DNA of 64,000 bases from Caldisericia bacterium (GTDB lineage: Bacteria > Caldisericota > Caldisericia > B22-G15): contig JAOAHY010000002.1 of NCBI GenBank assembly GCA_026414995.1, forward strand, positions 82,525 to 146,524. The letters run 5' to 3'. A model generated the notes under the pieces. That model had not been told where the DNA came from and did not search any database. It saw only the letters and a program-made list of their open reading frames with translations. The translations under genes were made by a program, and so were the position numbers. Every line of letters starts with the position of its first letter. Within the stretch, counting starts at the first letter, position 1. Of the stretch, positions 27,204 through 35,898 are shown in pieces.

Positions 27204-28382
27204 ATGAAACTAAAAATATTATTAGTTATATTTTTGATTTTAATTTCATTTTTCTCTTTTAATATAAATTATCTTCTAACTAAAAATAGTGAGGTTATAA
27301 TTTATTATTTTTATATTGAAGGATGTCCTGAATGTGCTAGAGTTACACCTTTTCTTGAAACACTTGATGCAAGATTTAATAATTTAAATATAACAAAATT
27401 GAATATTGCTGAAACCAAAAATCAGGAATTAAGAGCAAAACTTGACGACTACTACAATGTGCCAGATGATAAAAAAGGAGTTGTTCCAGCAATTTTTATA
27501 GGAAGAAGTTTCTATATTAGAGAAAAAGATATATTTGATAATTTAAGTAAAAAAATAGAAAGTTTTGACTATTCAGAAAACGAATTTTTACTTGAAGCAC
27601 TTTCAAAAGATATTTCTGGAAAAGAGAAAATAAAAGAGTATTTTGAGAAGTTTGGTGTTTTTGTAATTCTTTTTGCAGGATTAATTGATGGAGTAAATCC
27701 ATGCGCATTTGCAGTTTTAATATTTTTTATAACTTTTCTTTTGACAACAGGAAGAAAAAGAGAAGATATATTAAAAGTAGGCTTCTTTTTTACTCTTGGT
27801 GTTTTTATTGCATATTTTATTTCTGGAGTTGGAATATTTAGAGTTATACAAAAATATTCTATAGTTGGGATATTTTCAAAGATTTTGTATCTTATAACAG
27901 CAGTTCTTGTTTTTACTTTTGCTGTTCTTTCATATACAGATTACTTAAAAATAAAAAGCGGGAAAGGTGAAGAAATAACTCTACAACTTCCAGGTTTTTT
28001 CAAAAAAACAGCTAGAAACATGATTAAAAAGAATTTAAACACTTCTTTTATATCACTTTCAGCATTTTTAGTTGCATTTCCAATATCCATTATAGAATTT
28101 TTATGTACAGGTCAAACATATCTTCCAACTATTGTTTATATAATTGGAATTCCAGAACTCAAAACAAAAGGAATATTGTATCTAATAATCTATAATTTTA
28201 TGTTTGTTGTTCCTTTAATTCTCATCTTTCTTGGGGTTTATTTTGGTCTCTCACAAAGAGCATTAGGAAAATTGATGAGAGAAAATGTAGGAAAAATTAA
28301 ATTAATTATGTCAATAATTTTCTTTATACTTAGTGGATATCTATTCTATCTTGTCTTAAAATCTTTTGGAATTATATTTTAA
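27204..28382 (+). CDS. Thioredoxin-like domain fused to a CcdA/DsbD-like membrane domain
   Basis: The 392-residue protein begins with a membrane segment (KILLVIFLILISFFSF), followed by an external thioredoxin/glutaredoxin-like domain with YYFYIEGCPECARVTPF (Cys41, Cys44) and the cis-Pro segment GVVPAIFIG. From residue ~150 it has about six transmembrane helices that begin with FAGLIDGVNPCAFAVLIFFI, the conserved DGxNPC segment of CcdA/ScsB-type electron carriers (Cys167); a second membrane cysteine lies in EFLCTGQTYLPTI. It should move reducing equivalents across the membrane to external thiol proteins, plausibly the neighbour encoded directly upstream (no gap). Confidence 0.85.
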   Translation: MKLKILLVIFLILISFFSFNINYLLTKNSEVIIYYFYIEGCPECARVTPFLETLDARFNNLNITKLNIAETKNQELRAKLDDYYNVPDDKKGVVPAIFIGRSFYIREKDIFDNLSKKIESFDYSENEFLLEALSKDISGKEKIKEYFEKFGVFVILFAGLIDGVNPCAFAVLIFFITFLLTTGRKREDILKVGFFFTLGVFIAYFISGVGIFRVIQKYSIVGIFSKILYLITAVLVFTFAVLSYTDYLKIKSGKGEEITLQLPGFFKKTARNMIKKNLNTSFISLSAFLVAFPISIIEFLCTGQTYLPTIVYIIGIPELKTKGILYLIIYNFMFVVPLILIFLGVYFGLSQRALGKLMRENVGKIKLIMSIIFFILSGYLFYLVLKSFGIIF

Positions 28383-28387
28383 AGTTT

Positions 28388-28393
28388 TATAAT
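28388..28393 (+). promoter_or_regulatory. -10 box of the GerM-repeat gene (predicted leaderless)
   Basis: TATAAT is followed by seven bases and the ATG at 28401, with no ribosome site. It lies in the 18-base gap after the CcdA-like gene, so it would be an internal promoter of the long plus-strand run. Confidence 0.5.
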
Positions 28394-28400
28394 TAATTAG

Positions 28401-29762
28401 ATGAGAAAAAAAGTAATTAAAAGAAGGGTATACAAAGAAAGAAGATTGGCGCTTTTACTTATTTTAATTTTTATTGTTATTTTTCTTTTTTCATTAAGAT
28501 TTTTCTCATTTAACCCACAAAATGAAAATGTTAAAATTTATTTTTATGACAAAAAATCAAATGAACTTGTTTTTGAAAAAAGAGTAATACCAAAATTTAG
28601 AAATTTGCCTGAAAAAATTAAAAGACTTGCTGAAGAAGTTATAAAGGGTCCAAAATCTGAGACACTTGAAAGAGTTGTCGATCCTAATACTAAGGTTATA
28701 TCAATTGATATTGATAAGGATAGAGCAATAATCTCTTTTTCAAAAGAAATAAAAAATAGAGTATTAGATGGAATTTCAGGTGAGGCAGCATCTATTTATT
28801 CATTTGTTAACACAATAATTGGCAATAGTTCACTAAGGAGCGTTGATATTCTTATTGAAAATAAAAGAGAAAATTTTTATTGGGATTCAATATCTATTTC
28901 TTCACCACTTAATTTTCTTTCATCAAAACTCCCTTCAGGGAGAAAAATTTTTCTTTATTATTATGATAAAAATTTAGAATTTCCAATTCTTATTCAATCT
29001 GAAATTCAAGAACCAAAAGATACACTTGAATGGGCGAAATTAATTTTTGATAAATTGAAAAGTGGACCTCCATTAAAATATGAAAACTACCTTTCTAAAA
29101 CTATTCCTGATGTTGCAACCTTAAAAGATATAAAAATAGAAGGAGATAAGTTAGTTCTAAATTTAAACCCTGATATTCTTTCATATAAAGGTTTTGGCTC
29201 TTCATCAGAAATAGCATTTATGTATTCTATAACTTTATCAATGACTGAAATTCCAGGAATTAAAAAAGTACAATTTCTTGTTGATGGAAAAATTGTTGAA
29301 ACAATTGGAGGAAACTTTGAAACATTAAAACCCATCACTAGATGGTATTATGATTTAAACCCACCTCCTGAAAATATGTATGGATATCCAGTTTATTATA
29401 TTTTAAAAATAAAAGATGTCTCTTTTATATCACCCCAAGTTATTTTTACAAACAAAAAAGACGCAGTAAAACTTATATTTGAAAAACTTCTTACACCTAA
29501 TAATCCTTTTTTGACATACCTTCCTAAAGATGCTAAATTAAATTCTTATACGATTAAAAATGAAATTTTGTCTTTGGATTTAAATTTTGATCCATCAAAA
29601 ATTGATTCAAAAGAAAAAGAAGAATTATTAATTAAGCAAATTGTTTTAACATTTTTTGATTCAATGAATATTAAGGAAATAAATATATCAATAAACGGTA
29701 AAAAAATTAAACTACCATTTGGTACTGACCTTTCTAAAAGTTTTACAAAAGATTCTTTATGA
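28401..29762 (+). CDS. Membrane-anchored protein with three tandem GerM-like domains
   Basis: The 453-residue protein has one N-terminal membrane segment (ALLLILIFIVIFLFSLRFF) and then three repeats of a GerM-type domain. The first (~50-160) shows VKIYFYDKKSNELVFEKRVI, GPKSETLERVVDPNTKVISI and SIYSFVNTIIG; the second (~185-305) repeats FDKLKSGPP, DKLVLNLNPDI and SSEIAFMYSITLSMTEIPGI; the third (~345-440) is weaker (LIFEKLLTPNNPF, NEILSLDLNFD). GerM domains occur in spore-germination and cell-wall amidase-associated proteins, so a cell-envelope role is likely. No sporulation genes are visible. Its stop overlaps the ribK start by four bases. Confidence 0.78.
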   Translation: MRKKVIKRRVYKERRLALLLILIFIVIFLFSLRFFSFNPQNENVKIYFYDKKSNELVFEKRVIPKFRNLPEKIKRLAEEVIKGPKSETLERVVDPNTKVISIDIDKDRAIISFSKEIKNRVLDGISGEAASIYSFVNTIIGNSSLRSVDILIENKRENFYWDSISISSPLNFLSSKLPSGRKIFLYYYDKNLEFPILIQSEIQEPKDTLEWAKLIFDKLKSGPPLKYENYLSKTIPDVATLKDIKIEGDKLVLNLNPDILSYKGFGSSSEIAFMYSITLSMTEIPGIKKVQFLVDGKIVETIGGNFETLKPITRWYYDLNPPPENMYGYPVYYILKIKDVSFISPQVIFTNKKDAVKLIFEKLLTPNNPFLTYLPKDAKLNSYTIKNEILSLDLNFDPSKIDSKEKEELLIKQIVLTFFDSMNIKEINISINGKKIKLPFGTDLSKSFTKDSL

Positions 29763-30121
29763 AGATAAAAGGAGTTATAACATCAGGTTATAGAGAAGGA
29801 TCTAAATATGTAAAAATTTATAAAGATAAAATAAAAAATGCTATTGGAATAAACCCTTATGAAGGAACACTCAACATTAAAGTAGAATTTGATATAAAAA
29901 CCTTAAAATTTAAAGAAAAAATTAAAATTGATGGTTTTAATGGATTTGGAGCAATTTATATAATTCCTTGTAAAGTTAATAATTTTAATGCATATATTGT
30001 AATACCAGAAAAAACAAAACATAAAAAAACACTTGAAATTATATCTGATGTTTCGTTAAGAGATAAGGGAAATTTTAAAGATGGTGATAAAGTTTTTATT
30101 GAATTTGAAAATTTAGATTAA
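29759..30121 (+). CDS. ribK: Archaeal-type CTP-dependent riboflavin kinase (DUF120 family)
   Basis: The 120-residue protein matches the DUF120/RibK family along its length: IKGVITSGYREGSKYVKIY (the GxxxSGxGEGxYYV opening), IGINPYEGTLNIKVEF (the conserved PYPGTLN segment), and VIPEKTKHKKTLEIISDVSL with LRDKGNFKDGDKVFIEF at the end, parallel to the archaeal T-x-H and LRxxLxLxDGD segments. Archaeal RibK makes FMN from riboflavin with CTP instead of ATP. In a genome that is otherwise bacterial (groESL, uvrB, alr) this is unusual. It overlaps the GerM gene by four bases and is the last gene of the run. Confidence 0.88.
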   Translation: MKIKGVITSGYREGSKYVKIYKDKIKNAIGINPYEGTLNIKVEFDIKTLKFKEKIKIDGFNGFGAIYIIPCKVNNFNAYIVIPEKTKHKKTLEIISDVSLRDKGNFKDGDKVFIEFENLD

Positions 30122-30123
30122 AA

Positions 30124-30702
30124 TTAAACAACCTTTTTTACAACCAATTTTGAAATGAGTTTCAAACAATCCATAACACCAATTCCTTGAACTGCAACTG
30201 CTTCAAAAAAGGGAAATGAATTGATATTTAATGCTTTATTTAGATCATCAACTGAAACAATATTTGGTAAATCTCTTTTGTTATATTGAAAAACAATTGG
30301 AGTATCCTCTAAGGATAAACCATATTCTCTCATATTTTCAATCATATCTTTAAATGATTCTAAATTTTTTTCAAAAATTTCCTGTTGAGAATCGGCAACA
30401 AAAACAATTCCATCTGTTGCTCTGAGAATTGTTTTTCTAGTTAAAGAGTAAATTGCTTGTCCAGGTACTGTATATAGCGAAAGTTTTATCGTATAACCCT
30501 TTATATTTCCTAGATCAAGTGGTAAAAAATCAAAAAATAGAGTTCTTTCATCCTGAGTAGCAATAGATGTAAATTTACCCTTAAGGTCCTGTGGTAATTT
30601 TTCATAAATAAATCTTAAATTTGTTGTTTTACCACTCATTGCAGGACCATAATATACAATTTTAAAAGTTATCTCTTTTGTGGAATAGTTAATTAATGCC
30701 AT
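30124..30702 (-). CDS. mglA: MglA-like small GTPase
   Basis: The 192-residue protein is a bacterial Ras-like GTPase of the MglA group. The P-loop is KIVYYGPAMSGKTTNLRFIY, the switch region FFDFLPLDLG is followed by LYTVPGQAIYSLTRKTIL (the TVPGQ motif typical of MglA), and the guanine-specificity motif is FQYNKRDLP. MglA sets the pole of motility machinery or other surface structures when bound to GTP. The upstream Roadblock protein is its likely GAP. The three genes DUF4388, Roadblock and mglA form an operon in that order. Confidence 0.93.
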   Translation of the reverse strand: MALINYSTKEITFKIVYYGPAMSGKTTNLRFIYEKLPQDLKGKFTSIATQDERTLFFDFLPLDLGNIKGYTIKLSLYTVPGQAIYSLTRKTILRATDGIVFVADSQQEIFEKNLESFKDMIENMREYGLSLEDTPIVFQYNKRDLPNIVSVDDLNKALNINSFPFFEAVAVQGIGVMDCLKLISKLVVKKVV

Positions 30703-30718
30703 TGATGTGTATTAAATA

Positions 30719-31204
30719 TTAAAAGAGGTTTTCGAGTTTATTCTCAATCTCTTCTTCTAGTCCCTCTTTTTCTTCTATTTTTCTTTCTTTTGATATTGTA
30801 ACATTCTTTAAAAATGGAGAAATTTCTGAATGTATTTTCTTTGACCAAAATCTTATGGCACCTACAGGAGCGTTATTATCAAAAACAATTATTAATAGAA
30901 CCTGAGGAACAAGAAGAGATATATGAATGTTAGTTTCTTCTCCCTGATGAAAAGTTACTGTAAACTCTTTTTCACCTAAAAGTTTTGCAAGTTCATTTGT
31001 GGCAGAAAAAAGTCCTGCTGAAAGTGCACAAATATTTGAAGCATCTCTTCTAGAAATTGATCCATGTTTTGTTATCAGTTGTCCTGATCTATCAGAAAGC
31101 AATATATGTTTTGCTTGAGAATCAGCAAGTGTTTGTGCTAAATAATCATCTACTCTTTTTAAATCTTCATCTGAAATTATAACTGAACTTAAACCTTCAG
31201 CCAT
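30719..31204 (-). CDS. Roadblock/LC7 domain protein (MglB-like)
   Basis: The 161-residue protein is a single Roadblock/LC7 domain: VDDYLAQTLADSQAKHILLS, DRSGQLITKHGSISRRDA, and ISALSAGL-like NICALSAGLFSATNELAKLL, followed by FTVTFHQGEETNIHISLL and VLLIIVFDNNAPVGAIRFW. MglB, the best-known relative, is a GTPase-activating partner of MglA, whose gene lies 16 bases downstream. The last ~30 residues are an acidic, coiled extension (EEKEGLEEEIENKLENLF). A GGAG-type site precedes the ATG. Confidence 0.9.
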   Translation of the reverse strand: MAEGLSSVIISDEDLKRVDDYLAQTLADSQAKHILLSDRSGQLITKHGSISRRDASNICALSAGLFSATNELAKLLGEKEFTVTFHQGEETNIHISLLVPQVLLIIVFDNNAPVGAIRFWSKKIHSEISPFLKNVTISKERKIEEKEGLEEEIENKLENLF

Positions 31205-31207
31205 TAT

Positions 31208-31738
31208 CTACTCCTTTCTAAACGAAATTATACCTTTTTTATACAAACCTTCAACAATATTAATAATTTTAATCTTTTCTGTTCCCATCTCTTCAATTAT
31301 ATCACAACATCTCTTTTTTCCATCAATTAAATTTAAAAATCTCCATTCATCAACATTTATTGAAAAATTTTCAACTTCTACCTTCTCATTTAAAACAGGA
31401 ACTAAATTTAATAAATCCTCTTTTGTTTTAAATTCATCTTGAAGAGATATTGCTTCTAGAACAGATTTTGAAGTATCCTCATCAATGGTTGGTGCAGGAA
31501 GGATAATATTCTCAACAAATCTAAATGATCCTTTATTCCAATTTAAAATTTCAATAAGTGCTTCTTTTCCTATATTATCAATTGAGTGTGCATGAATAAG
31601 TTTTCCATTTTTGAAAAAAAGTTCCCCCTTTTCTCTTGTGGGTAAAACAATCTCAAGTTTTCCAGTTTTACCCATATTTGAAAGAGTCTGAATTAATTCT
31701 AAAATTCCTAAAACTCCAATATCTCCTTTCAGTTCCAT
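31208..31738 (-). CDS. DUF4388 (PATAN-like) domain protein
   Basis: The 176-residue protein has a typical DUF4388 N-terminal domain: LKGDIGVLGILELIQTLSNM, KTGKLEIVLPTREKGELFF, KNGKLIHAHSIDNIGKEAL and ILNWNKGSFRFVE. The C-terminal half (VDEWRFLNLIDGKKRCCDII, IVEGLYKKGIISF) resembles a winged-helix fold. DUF4388 proteins are found with response regulators and with Roadblock/MglA systems and are thought to be adaptor modules. AAGGTGG precedes the ATG. It is the first gene of the MglA operon. Confidence 0.88.
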   Translation of the reverse strand: MELKGDIGVLGILELIQTLSNMGKTGKLEIVLPTREKGELFFKNGKLIHAHSIDNIGKEALIEILNWNKGSFRFVENIILPAPTIDEDTSKSVLEAISLQDEFKTKEDLLNLVPVLNEKVEVENFSINVDEWRFLNLIDGKKRCCDIIEEMGTEKIKIINIVEGLYKKGIISFRKE

Positions 31739-31773
31739 AACTTAACCACCTTCATTTTTTTTATTTTTATGTT

Positions 31774-31779
31774 ATTATA
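31774..31779 (-). promoter_or_regulatory. Candidate -10 box of the DUF4388-Roadblock-mglA operon
   Basis: TATAAT on the minus strand lies 35 bases before the DUF4388 start codon, leaving a short leader that holds the ribosome site. No good -35 box is visible. Confidence 0.4.
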
Positions 31780-31815
31780 CAATAAAATAAAAAATATTTA
31801 TATATGAGGTGAATA

Positions 31816-32082
31816 ATGGGAATACCTATTGGTCCCAGAGTAAGAAGGGTTGGTGTAATGATTTTGACATCGTCAAACTTTTTAATTAAAGGCAAAATTT
31901 CTGTCCCTGAAGATATGAGATTTTCTGATGCTTTAAATAAATTTTTAAAAGAGACAAAATTTATACCAATTGTTGAACCTGAAATTTTAGATTCAAATCA
32001 AAATTTAATTGGGAAAGGGGATTTTTCACTTGTAAATAAAGATTTAATTATTGCAATATATCCCCTTGAAAAAGGTTTATAA
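31816..32082 (+). CDS. Small unknown protein (88 residues)
   Basis: I cannot assign this protein. It has no membrane helix; a predicted all-beta core is suggested by VRRVGVMILTSSNFLIKGKI, SVPEDMRFSDALNKFLKE, FIPIVEPEILDSNQN and LINKDLIIAIYPLEKG-type strands. The rFSDALN segment resembles small families (such as DUF6812) that share an r-x-sDxLN motif. A GAGGTG site precedes the ATG. It is divergent from the MglA operon and lies before clpC, which has its own promoter. Confidence 0.7.
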   Translation: MGIPIGPRVRRVGVMILTSSNFLIKGKISVPEDMRFSDALNKFLKETKFIPIVEPEILDSNQNLIGKGDFSLVNKDLIIAIYPLEKGL

Positions 32083-32141
32083 TTAACATATCATTCTTAA
32101 ATTTTTCATCTTTAAATTTCGCTCATTTAGAAATTATTTAG

Positions 32142-32150
32142 TGTTATAAT
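32142..32150 (+). promoter_or_regulatory. Extended -10 (TGTTATAAT) of clpC
   Basis: TGT precedes TATAAT (32145-32150); the ribosome site GGAGGTG and the ATG at 32174 follow. No CtsR-type or CIRCE operator is visible in the gap. Confidence 0.6.
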
Positions 32151-32173
32151 TAATTTGAGAACTGGAGGTGAAC

Positions 32174-34648
32174 ATGGAATTTTGGGATTATCTAACAGAT
32201 AACTCAAGGCAAGTATTCTACCTTGCTCAAGAGGAAGCCCAAAGATTGAACAATAATTATATTGGAACAGAACATCTTTTACTTGGCTTAATTAGACTTG
32301 AAAATACAACTGCTGCAAAAGCACTTTCTCGCTTTAATTTAGATTATTCAATTCTTGCATCAAAAATAAGAGAGATGGTTTCTGGACTATCTACTGAGGA
32401 AGATTATTATTCTTCTAAAAGAATAATTTTAACCCCAAGAGTTAAAAGAATTCTTGAGTTATCTAAAATGATTGCTCAAGAAATTGGAGAATATTATGTT
32501 GATACAGAACATATACTTTTAGGAATGATAGAAGAAGGGGAGGGAATGGCTATAAAAGTTCTTGAAGAACTTGGTGTTGAAACTGAAAAATTAAAAGAAG
32601 AGATTTATGAGTTAATTGAAGAAAGAAAATATGGAAAGAGAGTTGAAGACAGAAGAGATAGAACTAAAGAAAGAACAAAAACTCCAACATTAGATCAATT
32701 CTCTAGGGACTTAACTCTCCTTGCTCAACAGAATAAGCTTGATCCTGTAATTGGAAGAGAAAAAGAGATAAGCAGAGTAATTGAAATTCTATCAAGAAGA
32801 ACAAAAAATAATCCTGTGCTTATTGGAGACCCAGGAGTTGGAAAAACAGCAATAGTTGAGGGTCTTGCACAAAAAATTGTAAAATCTGAAGTCCCAGAAC
32901 CACTTAAAAATAAAAGAGTTATTGCATTAGACCTTCCTTCTCTTGTTGCAGGAACAAAATATAGAGGTGAGTTTGAAGAGAGAATGAAAAGAGTTTTACA
33001 AGAAATCAAAAGAAGTCAAGGTGAAGTTATATTATTTATAGATGAAATTCATACTCTTGTTGGTGCTGGAAGCGCTGAAGGAGCAATAGATGCATCAAAT
33101 ATTTTAAAACCAGAGTTAGCAAGAGGTGAGATTCAATGTATTGGAGCAACAACATTAAAAGATTATAGAAAATATATTGAAAAAGATTCTGCCCTTGAAA
33201 GAAGATTTCAACCTGTTTTTGTTGAAGAACCAACTCCTGAACAGACAATTGAAATCTTAAAAGGATTGAGAAGTAAATATGAAGATCATCATAAAGTTAA
33301 AATTTTAGACGAAACATTAATTGAAGCGGTAAAACTTTCAACAAGGTATATAACTTCAAGATTTTTACCAGATAAAGCAATTGACCTAATTGATGAAGCA
33401 AGTGCAAAAGTAAGACTTAGGTTGTCACTAAAACCACAAGAAATCATTGAACTTGAGAATAAAATAAAAGAAGCAAAAGAGAAGAAAAATAAAGCAATAA
33501 GCGAACAGAAATTTGAACTTGCAGCAAAATATAGAGATGAAGAGAGTAAACTAAGATTAAAACTTGAAGAGGTTAAAGAAAATATAAGAAAATCAAGAGA
33601 GATTGAAAGACCAGAAGTTAAACCTGAGGATGTAGCAGAAGTCGTTTCAATGTGGACAGGAATTCCAGTTAAAAGGTTAATGGTTGAAGAAAAAGAAAGA
33701 TTATTAAAACTTGAAGAGGAATTACACAAAAGAATTGTTGATCAGAATGAAGCGGTTGAAGCAGTATCTAAAGCAATTAGAAGAGCAAAGGCTGGTCTTA
33801 AAGACCCTAATAGACCAATTGGATCATTCTTATTTTTAGGTCCAACTGGTGTTGGAAAAACAGAACTCTCCAAAGCACTTGCAGAAATTCTCTTTGATAG
33901 CGAAGATGCTTTAATTAGACTTGATATGTCTGAATATATGGAAAAATTTAATGTTTCTAGACTCATAGGTTCACCTCCAGGTTATGTTGGATATGAAGAA
34001 GGTGGCCAATTAACTGAAGCAGTTAGAAGAAGACCTTATTCAATAATACTTTTTGATGAAATTGAAAAAGCACATCCTGATGTTTTTAATATTCTTTTAC
34101 AAATTTTAGATACAGGGAGATTAACTGATAGCCAAGGTCATGTGGTAGATTTTAGAAATACAATAATAATTCTTACTTCAAATCTTGGAACATCATATGA
34201 TTCTGCTAAAAAATTTGGTTTTGTAAAAGAAGATGAAATAGATTATAAAGAGATGAAGCAAAGAGTTCTTTCTGAACTTAAAAATACATTCAGACCAGAG
34301 TTTTTGAATAGAATTGATGAAATTGTTATATTTAACTATCTCTCAAAGGATGATGTTAAAAAGATACTTGATATTATGCTTAAAAGAATAAAAGATGAAT
34401 TAAAAGATAGAAGCATAACAATTCAATTGACTGATGATGCTAAAGACTTTATTATTGAAAGAGGGTTTGATAGAAACTTTGGGGCAAGAAATTTATGGAG
34501 AACAATCCTCAAGGAGGTTGAAAACCCACTCTCTGAAAAGCTACTTAAAGGTGAATTTGAAGATGGAGATACGATCCTTATAGATAAAGATACTGATTCA
34601 TTAACTTTTAGAAAAATTGAAGAAAAAGAAAGTATCTCTCAGGGATAA
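32174..34648 (+). CDS. clpC: ClpC-type AAA+ unfoldase of the Clp protease
   Basis: The 824-residue protein has two N-terminal Clp_N repeats ([40 protein letters not shown]), a first AAA+ domain with [18 protein letters not shown], a short UVR-type middle segment ([17 protein letters not shown]), and a second AAA+ domain with [18 protein letters not shown]. In the second domain the loop [10 protein letters not shown] matches the VGF/IGF-type tripeptide that docks on ClpP, so this is a true protease partner. I use the ATG at 32174, since the GTG six bases upstream lies inside the GGAGGTG ribosome site. holA starts inside its 3' end. Confidence 0.95.
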   Translation: MEFWDYLTDNSRQVFYLAQEEAQRLNNNYIGTEHLLLGLIRLENTTAAKALSRFNLDYSILASKIREMVSGLSTEEDYYSSKRIILTPRVKRILELSKMIAQEIGEYYVDTEHILLGMIEEGEGMAIKVLEELGVETEKLKEEIYELIEERKYGKRVEDRRDRTKERTKTPTLDQFSRDLTLLAQQNKLDPVIGREKEISRVIEILSRRTKNNPVLIGDPGVGKTAIVEGLAQKIVKSEVPEPLKNKRVIALDLPSLVAGTKYRGEFEERMKRVLQEIKRSQGEVILFIDEIHTLVGAGSAEGAIDASNILKPELARGEIQCIGATTLKDYRKYIEKDSALERRFQPVFVEEPTPEQTIEILKGLRSKYEDHHKVKILDETLIEAVKLSTRYITSRFLPDKAIDLIDEASAKVRLRLSLKPQEIIELENKIKEAKEKKNKAISEQKFELAAKYRDEESKLRLKLEEVKENIRKSREIERPEVKPEDVAEVVSMWTGIPVKRLMVEEKERLLKLEEELHKRIVDQNEAVEAVSKAIRRAKAGLKDPNRPIGSFLFLGPTGVGKTELSKALAEILFDSEDALIRLDMSEYMEKFNVSRLIGSPPGYVGYEEGGQLTEAVRRRPYSIILFDEIEKAHPDVFNILLQILDTGRLTDSQGHVVDFRNTIIILTSNLGTSYDSAKKFGFVKEDEIDYKEMKQRVLSELKNTFRPEFLNRIDEIVIFNYLSKDDVKKILDIMLKRIKDELKDRSITIQLTDDAKDFIIERGFDRNFGARNLWRTILKEVENPLSEKLLKGEFEDGDTILIDKDTDSLTFRKIEEKESISQG

Positions 34649-35585
34649 TTATTTAAAAACAATCAATGAAATTATAAAAGGGGAGCTTTTCCCCTTTTAT
34701 ATTTTATTAGGAGATAATTTTTATTTAAAAAATCAACTATTAGAAAAAATTAAAGTTGCTCTAAAAGTTGAGAAAATAAATATAATAGATGGAGAGATTG
34801 ATAAAAAAACGATTCTTGATTATCTTGAATCTTCGTCCTTTTTTTTCTCTTCTCTTCTATTTTACATAAAAGATGCTGACAAAATTGAGGATTTCAAGTG
34901 GGAGGATTTTAGTTCGAGAAAAAATAGAATAATAATTTTTGAATCAAAAGAAGGGAAAATTCCGGAGCCTCCTTTATATTTAGAAGAAAAAGTAAAATAT
35001 GTTTTTGATGAACCACTTGAAGAGAATGTTTTAAAAAAGTGGGTTTTAAAAAAATTTGATGAAAATGGTAAAAAAATTGATGAAAAAATTGCTTCTAAAA
35101 TGATTTTTGAACTTCAAGGAAATTTAGATCTTTTGTATACAGAAATAGAAAAACTTTCTCTTCTTGAAAATGAGACAATTACTGAAGAAGATATCGACTA
35201 TTTCACTTATAAAATAAATATACCAAGCATTTATGAAATAATAGCAAGTTATCTTAAGGGAAGGAAAAGAAAATTTTTAAATCTTTTAAACGATTTAATT
35301 CAAACTGGTGAACCATTTGAGAGAATTTTTTATCTCTTGCTTAATAGAATTATAAATTTAATTGATATAAAAATTGCAAACATAAAAGGTGTTAGTGAAA
35401 AAAATATAAGAGAGAGTTTAAAACTCTCTCCTTTTCAAATTTCATCTTTAACTCTTGAGTCAAAAGAATATTCTTTTGAAGAACTTTTTGATTTCTTAAA
35501 AGATTTACTTGAAATTGAAAAAAGCATTAAATTAAGTAAAGGTTATCTTAAAGAAAAACTTGAACTTGATTCAATTAAAAGATAA
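34617..35585 (+). CDS. holA: DNA polymerase III delta subunit (clamp-loader)
   Basis: The 322-residue protein fits HolA in length and pattern: an N-terminal [20 protein letters not shown] (the family's YLLxGxExxLxxxxxxxI), [20 protein letters not shown], and the helical region [20 protein letters not shown] with [19 protein letters not shown]. It opens the sliding clamp. Its position between clpC and rpsT agrees, since holA-rpsT is a widely conserved pair. The start is probably TTG at 34617, overlapping clpC by 32 bases without a clear ribosome site, so coupling is likely. A terminator-like hairpin lies inside its first 30 codons. Confidence 0.85.
   Translation: MKKKKVSLRDNYLKTINEIIKGELFPFYILLGDNFYLKNQLLEKIKVALKVEKINIIDGEIDKKTILDYLESSSFFFSSLLFYIKDADKIEDFKWEDFSSRKNRIIIFESKEGKIPEPPLYLEEKVKYVFDEPLEENVLKKWVLKKFDENGKKIDEKIASKMIFELQGNLDLLYTEIEKLSLLENETITEEDIDYFTYKINIPSIYEIIASYLKGRKRKFLNLLNDLIQTGEPFERIFYLLLNRIINLIDIKIANIKGVSEKNIRESLKLSPFQISSLTLESKEYSFEELFDFLKDLLEIEKSIKLSKGYLKEKLELDSIKR
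34674..34700 (+). terminator. Terminator-like hairpin inside the 5' end of holA
   Basis: An 11-bp stem (ATAAAAGGGGA with its complement) has a 5-base loop and is followed by ATTTTATT. It begins 26 bases after the clpC stop, a normal place for a terminator, yet it encodes conserved holA residues. It may attenuate transcription into holA. Confidence 0.5.
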
Positions 35586-35587
35586 CT

Positions 35588-35842
35588 TTAAAATCTTGAA
35601 ACTTCTTTCATTAATCTACTTTTTTTTCTTGCAGCACTATTTTTATGTAAAACTCCTTTACTTACAGCATGATCAATAAAAGATATAGCAACTCTTGATT
35701 TCTCTAAAAATTCTTCTTTTGTTGTGGCTTTCATTGCTTCTTTTATTAAATTCTTAACTCTTGTTTTATAATATCTATTCCTTGCTTCTCTTTTTAAACT
35801 CTTTTTTGCATTCTTTATACCAGATTTAATTCTTTTTGCCAT
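35588..35842 (-). CDS. rpsT: Small ribosomal subunit protein S20
   Basis: The 84-residue basic protein is S20: MAKRIKSGIKNAKKSLKREA, RNRYYKTRVKNLIKEAMKAT and the C-terminal HAVSKGVLHKNSAARKKSRL. It binds 16S rRNA early in 30S assembly. AAAGGAG precedes the ATG. Its end lies two bases from the convergent holA end, a common arrangement. Confidence 0.97.
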   Translation of the reverse strand: MAKRIKSGIKNAKKSLKREARNRYYKTRVKNLIKEAMKATTKEEFLEKSRVAISFIDHAVSKGVLHKNSAARKKSRLMKEVSRF

Positions 35843-35879
35843 CTTAAGTTACTCCTTTCAAGATAAAATCAACTTATAT

Positions 35880-35888
35880 ATTTTATCA
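35880..35888 (-). promoter_or_regulatory. Extended -10 (TGATAAAAT) of rpsT
   Basis: On the minus strand TGA precedes TAAAAT, 37 bases before the rpsT start codon, leaving a short leader with a strong ribosome site. Confidence 0.5.
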
Positions 35889-35898
35889 AAATATTAAC

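Noticed and set aside
35410-35435. GAGAGAGTTT palindrome near the end of holA as a terminator
   Set aside because: The arms leave almost no loop, no T-run follows directly, and it lies within coding sequence well before the stop.
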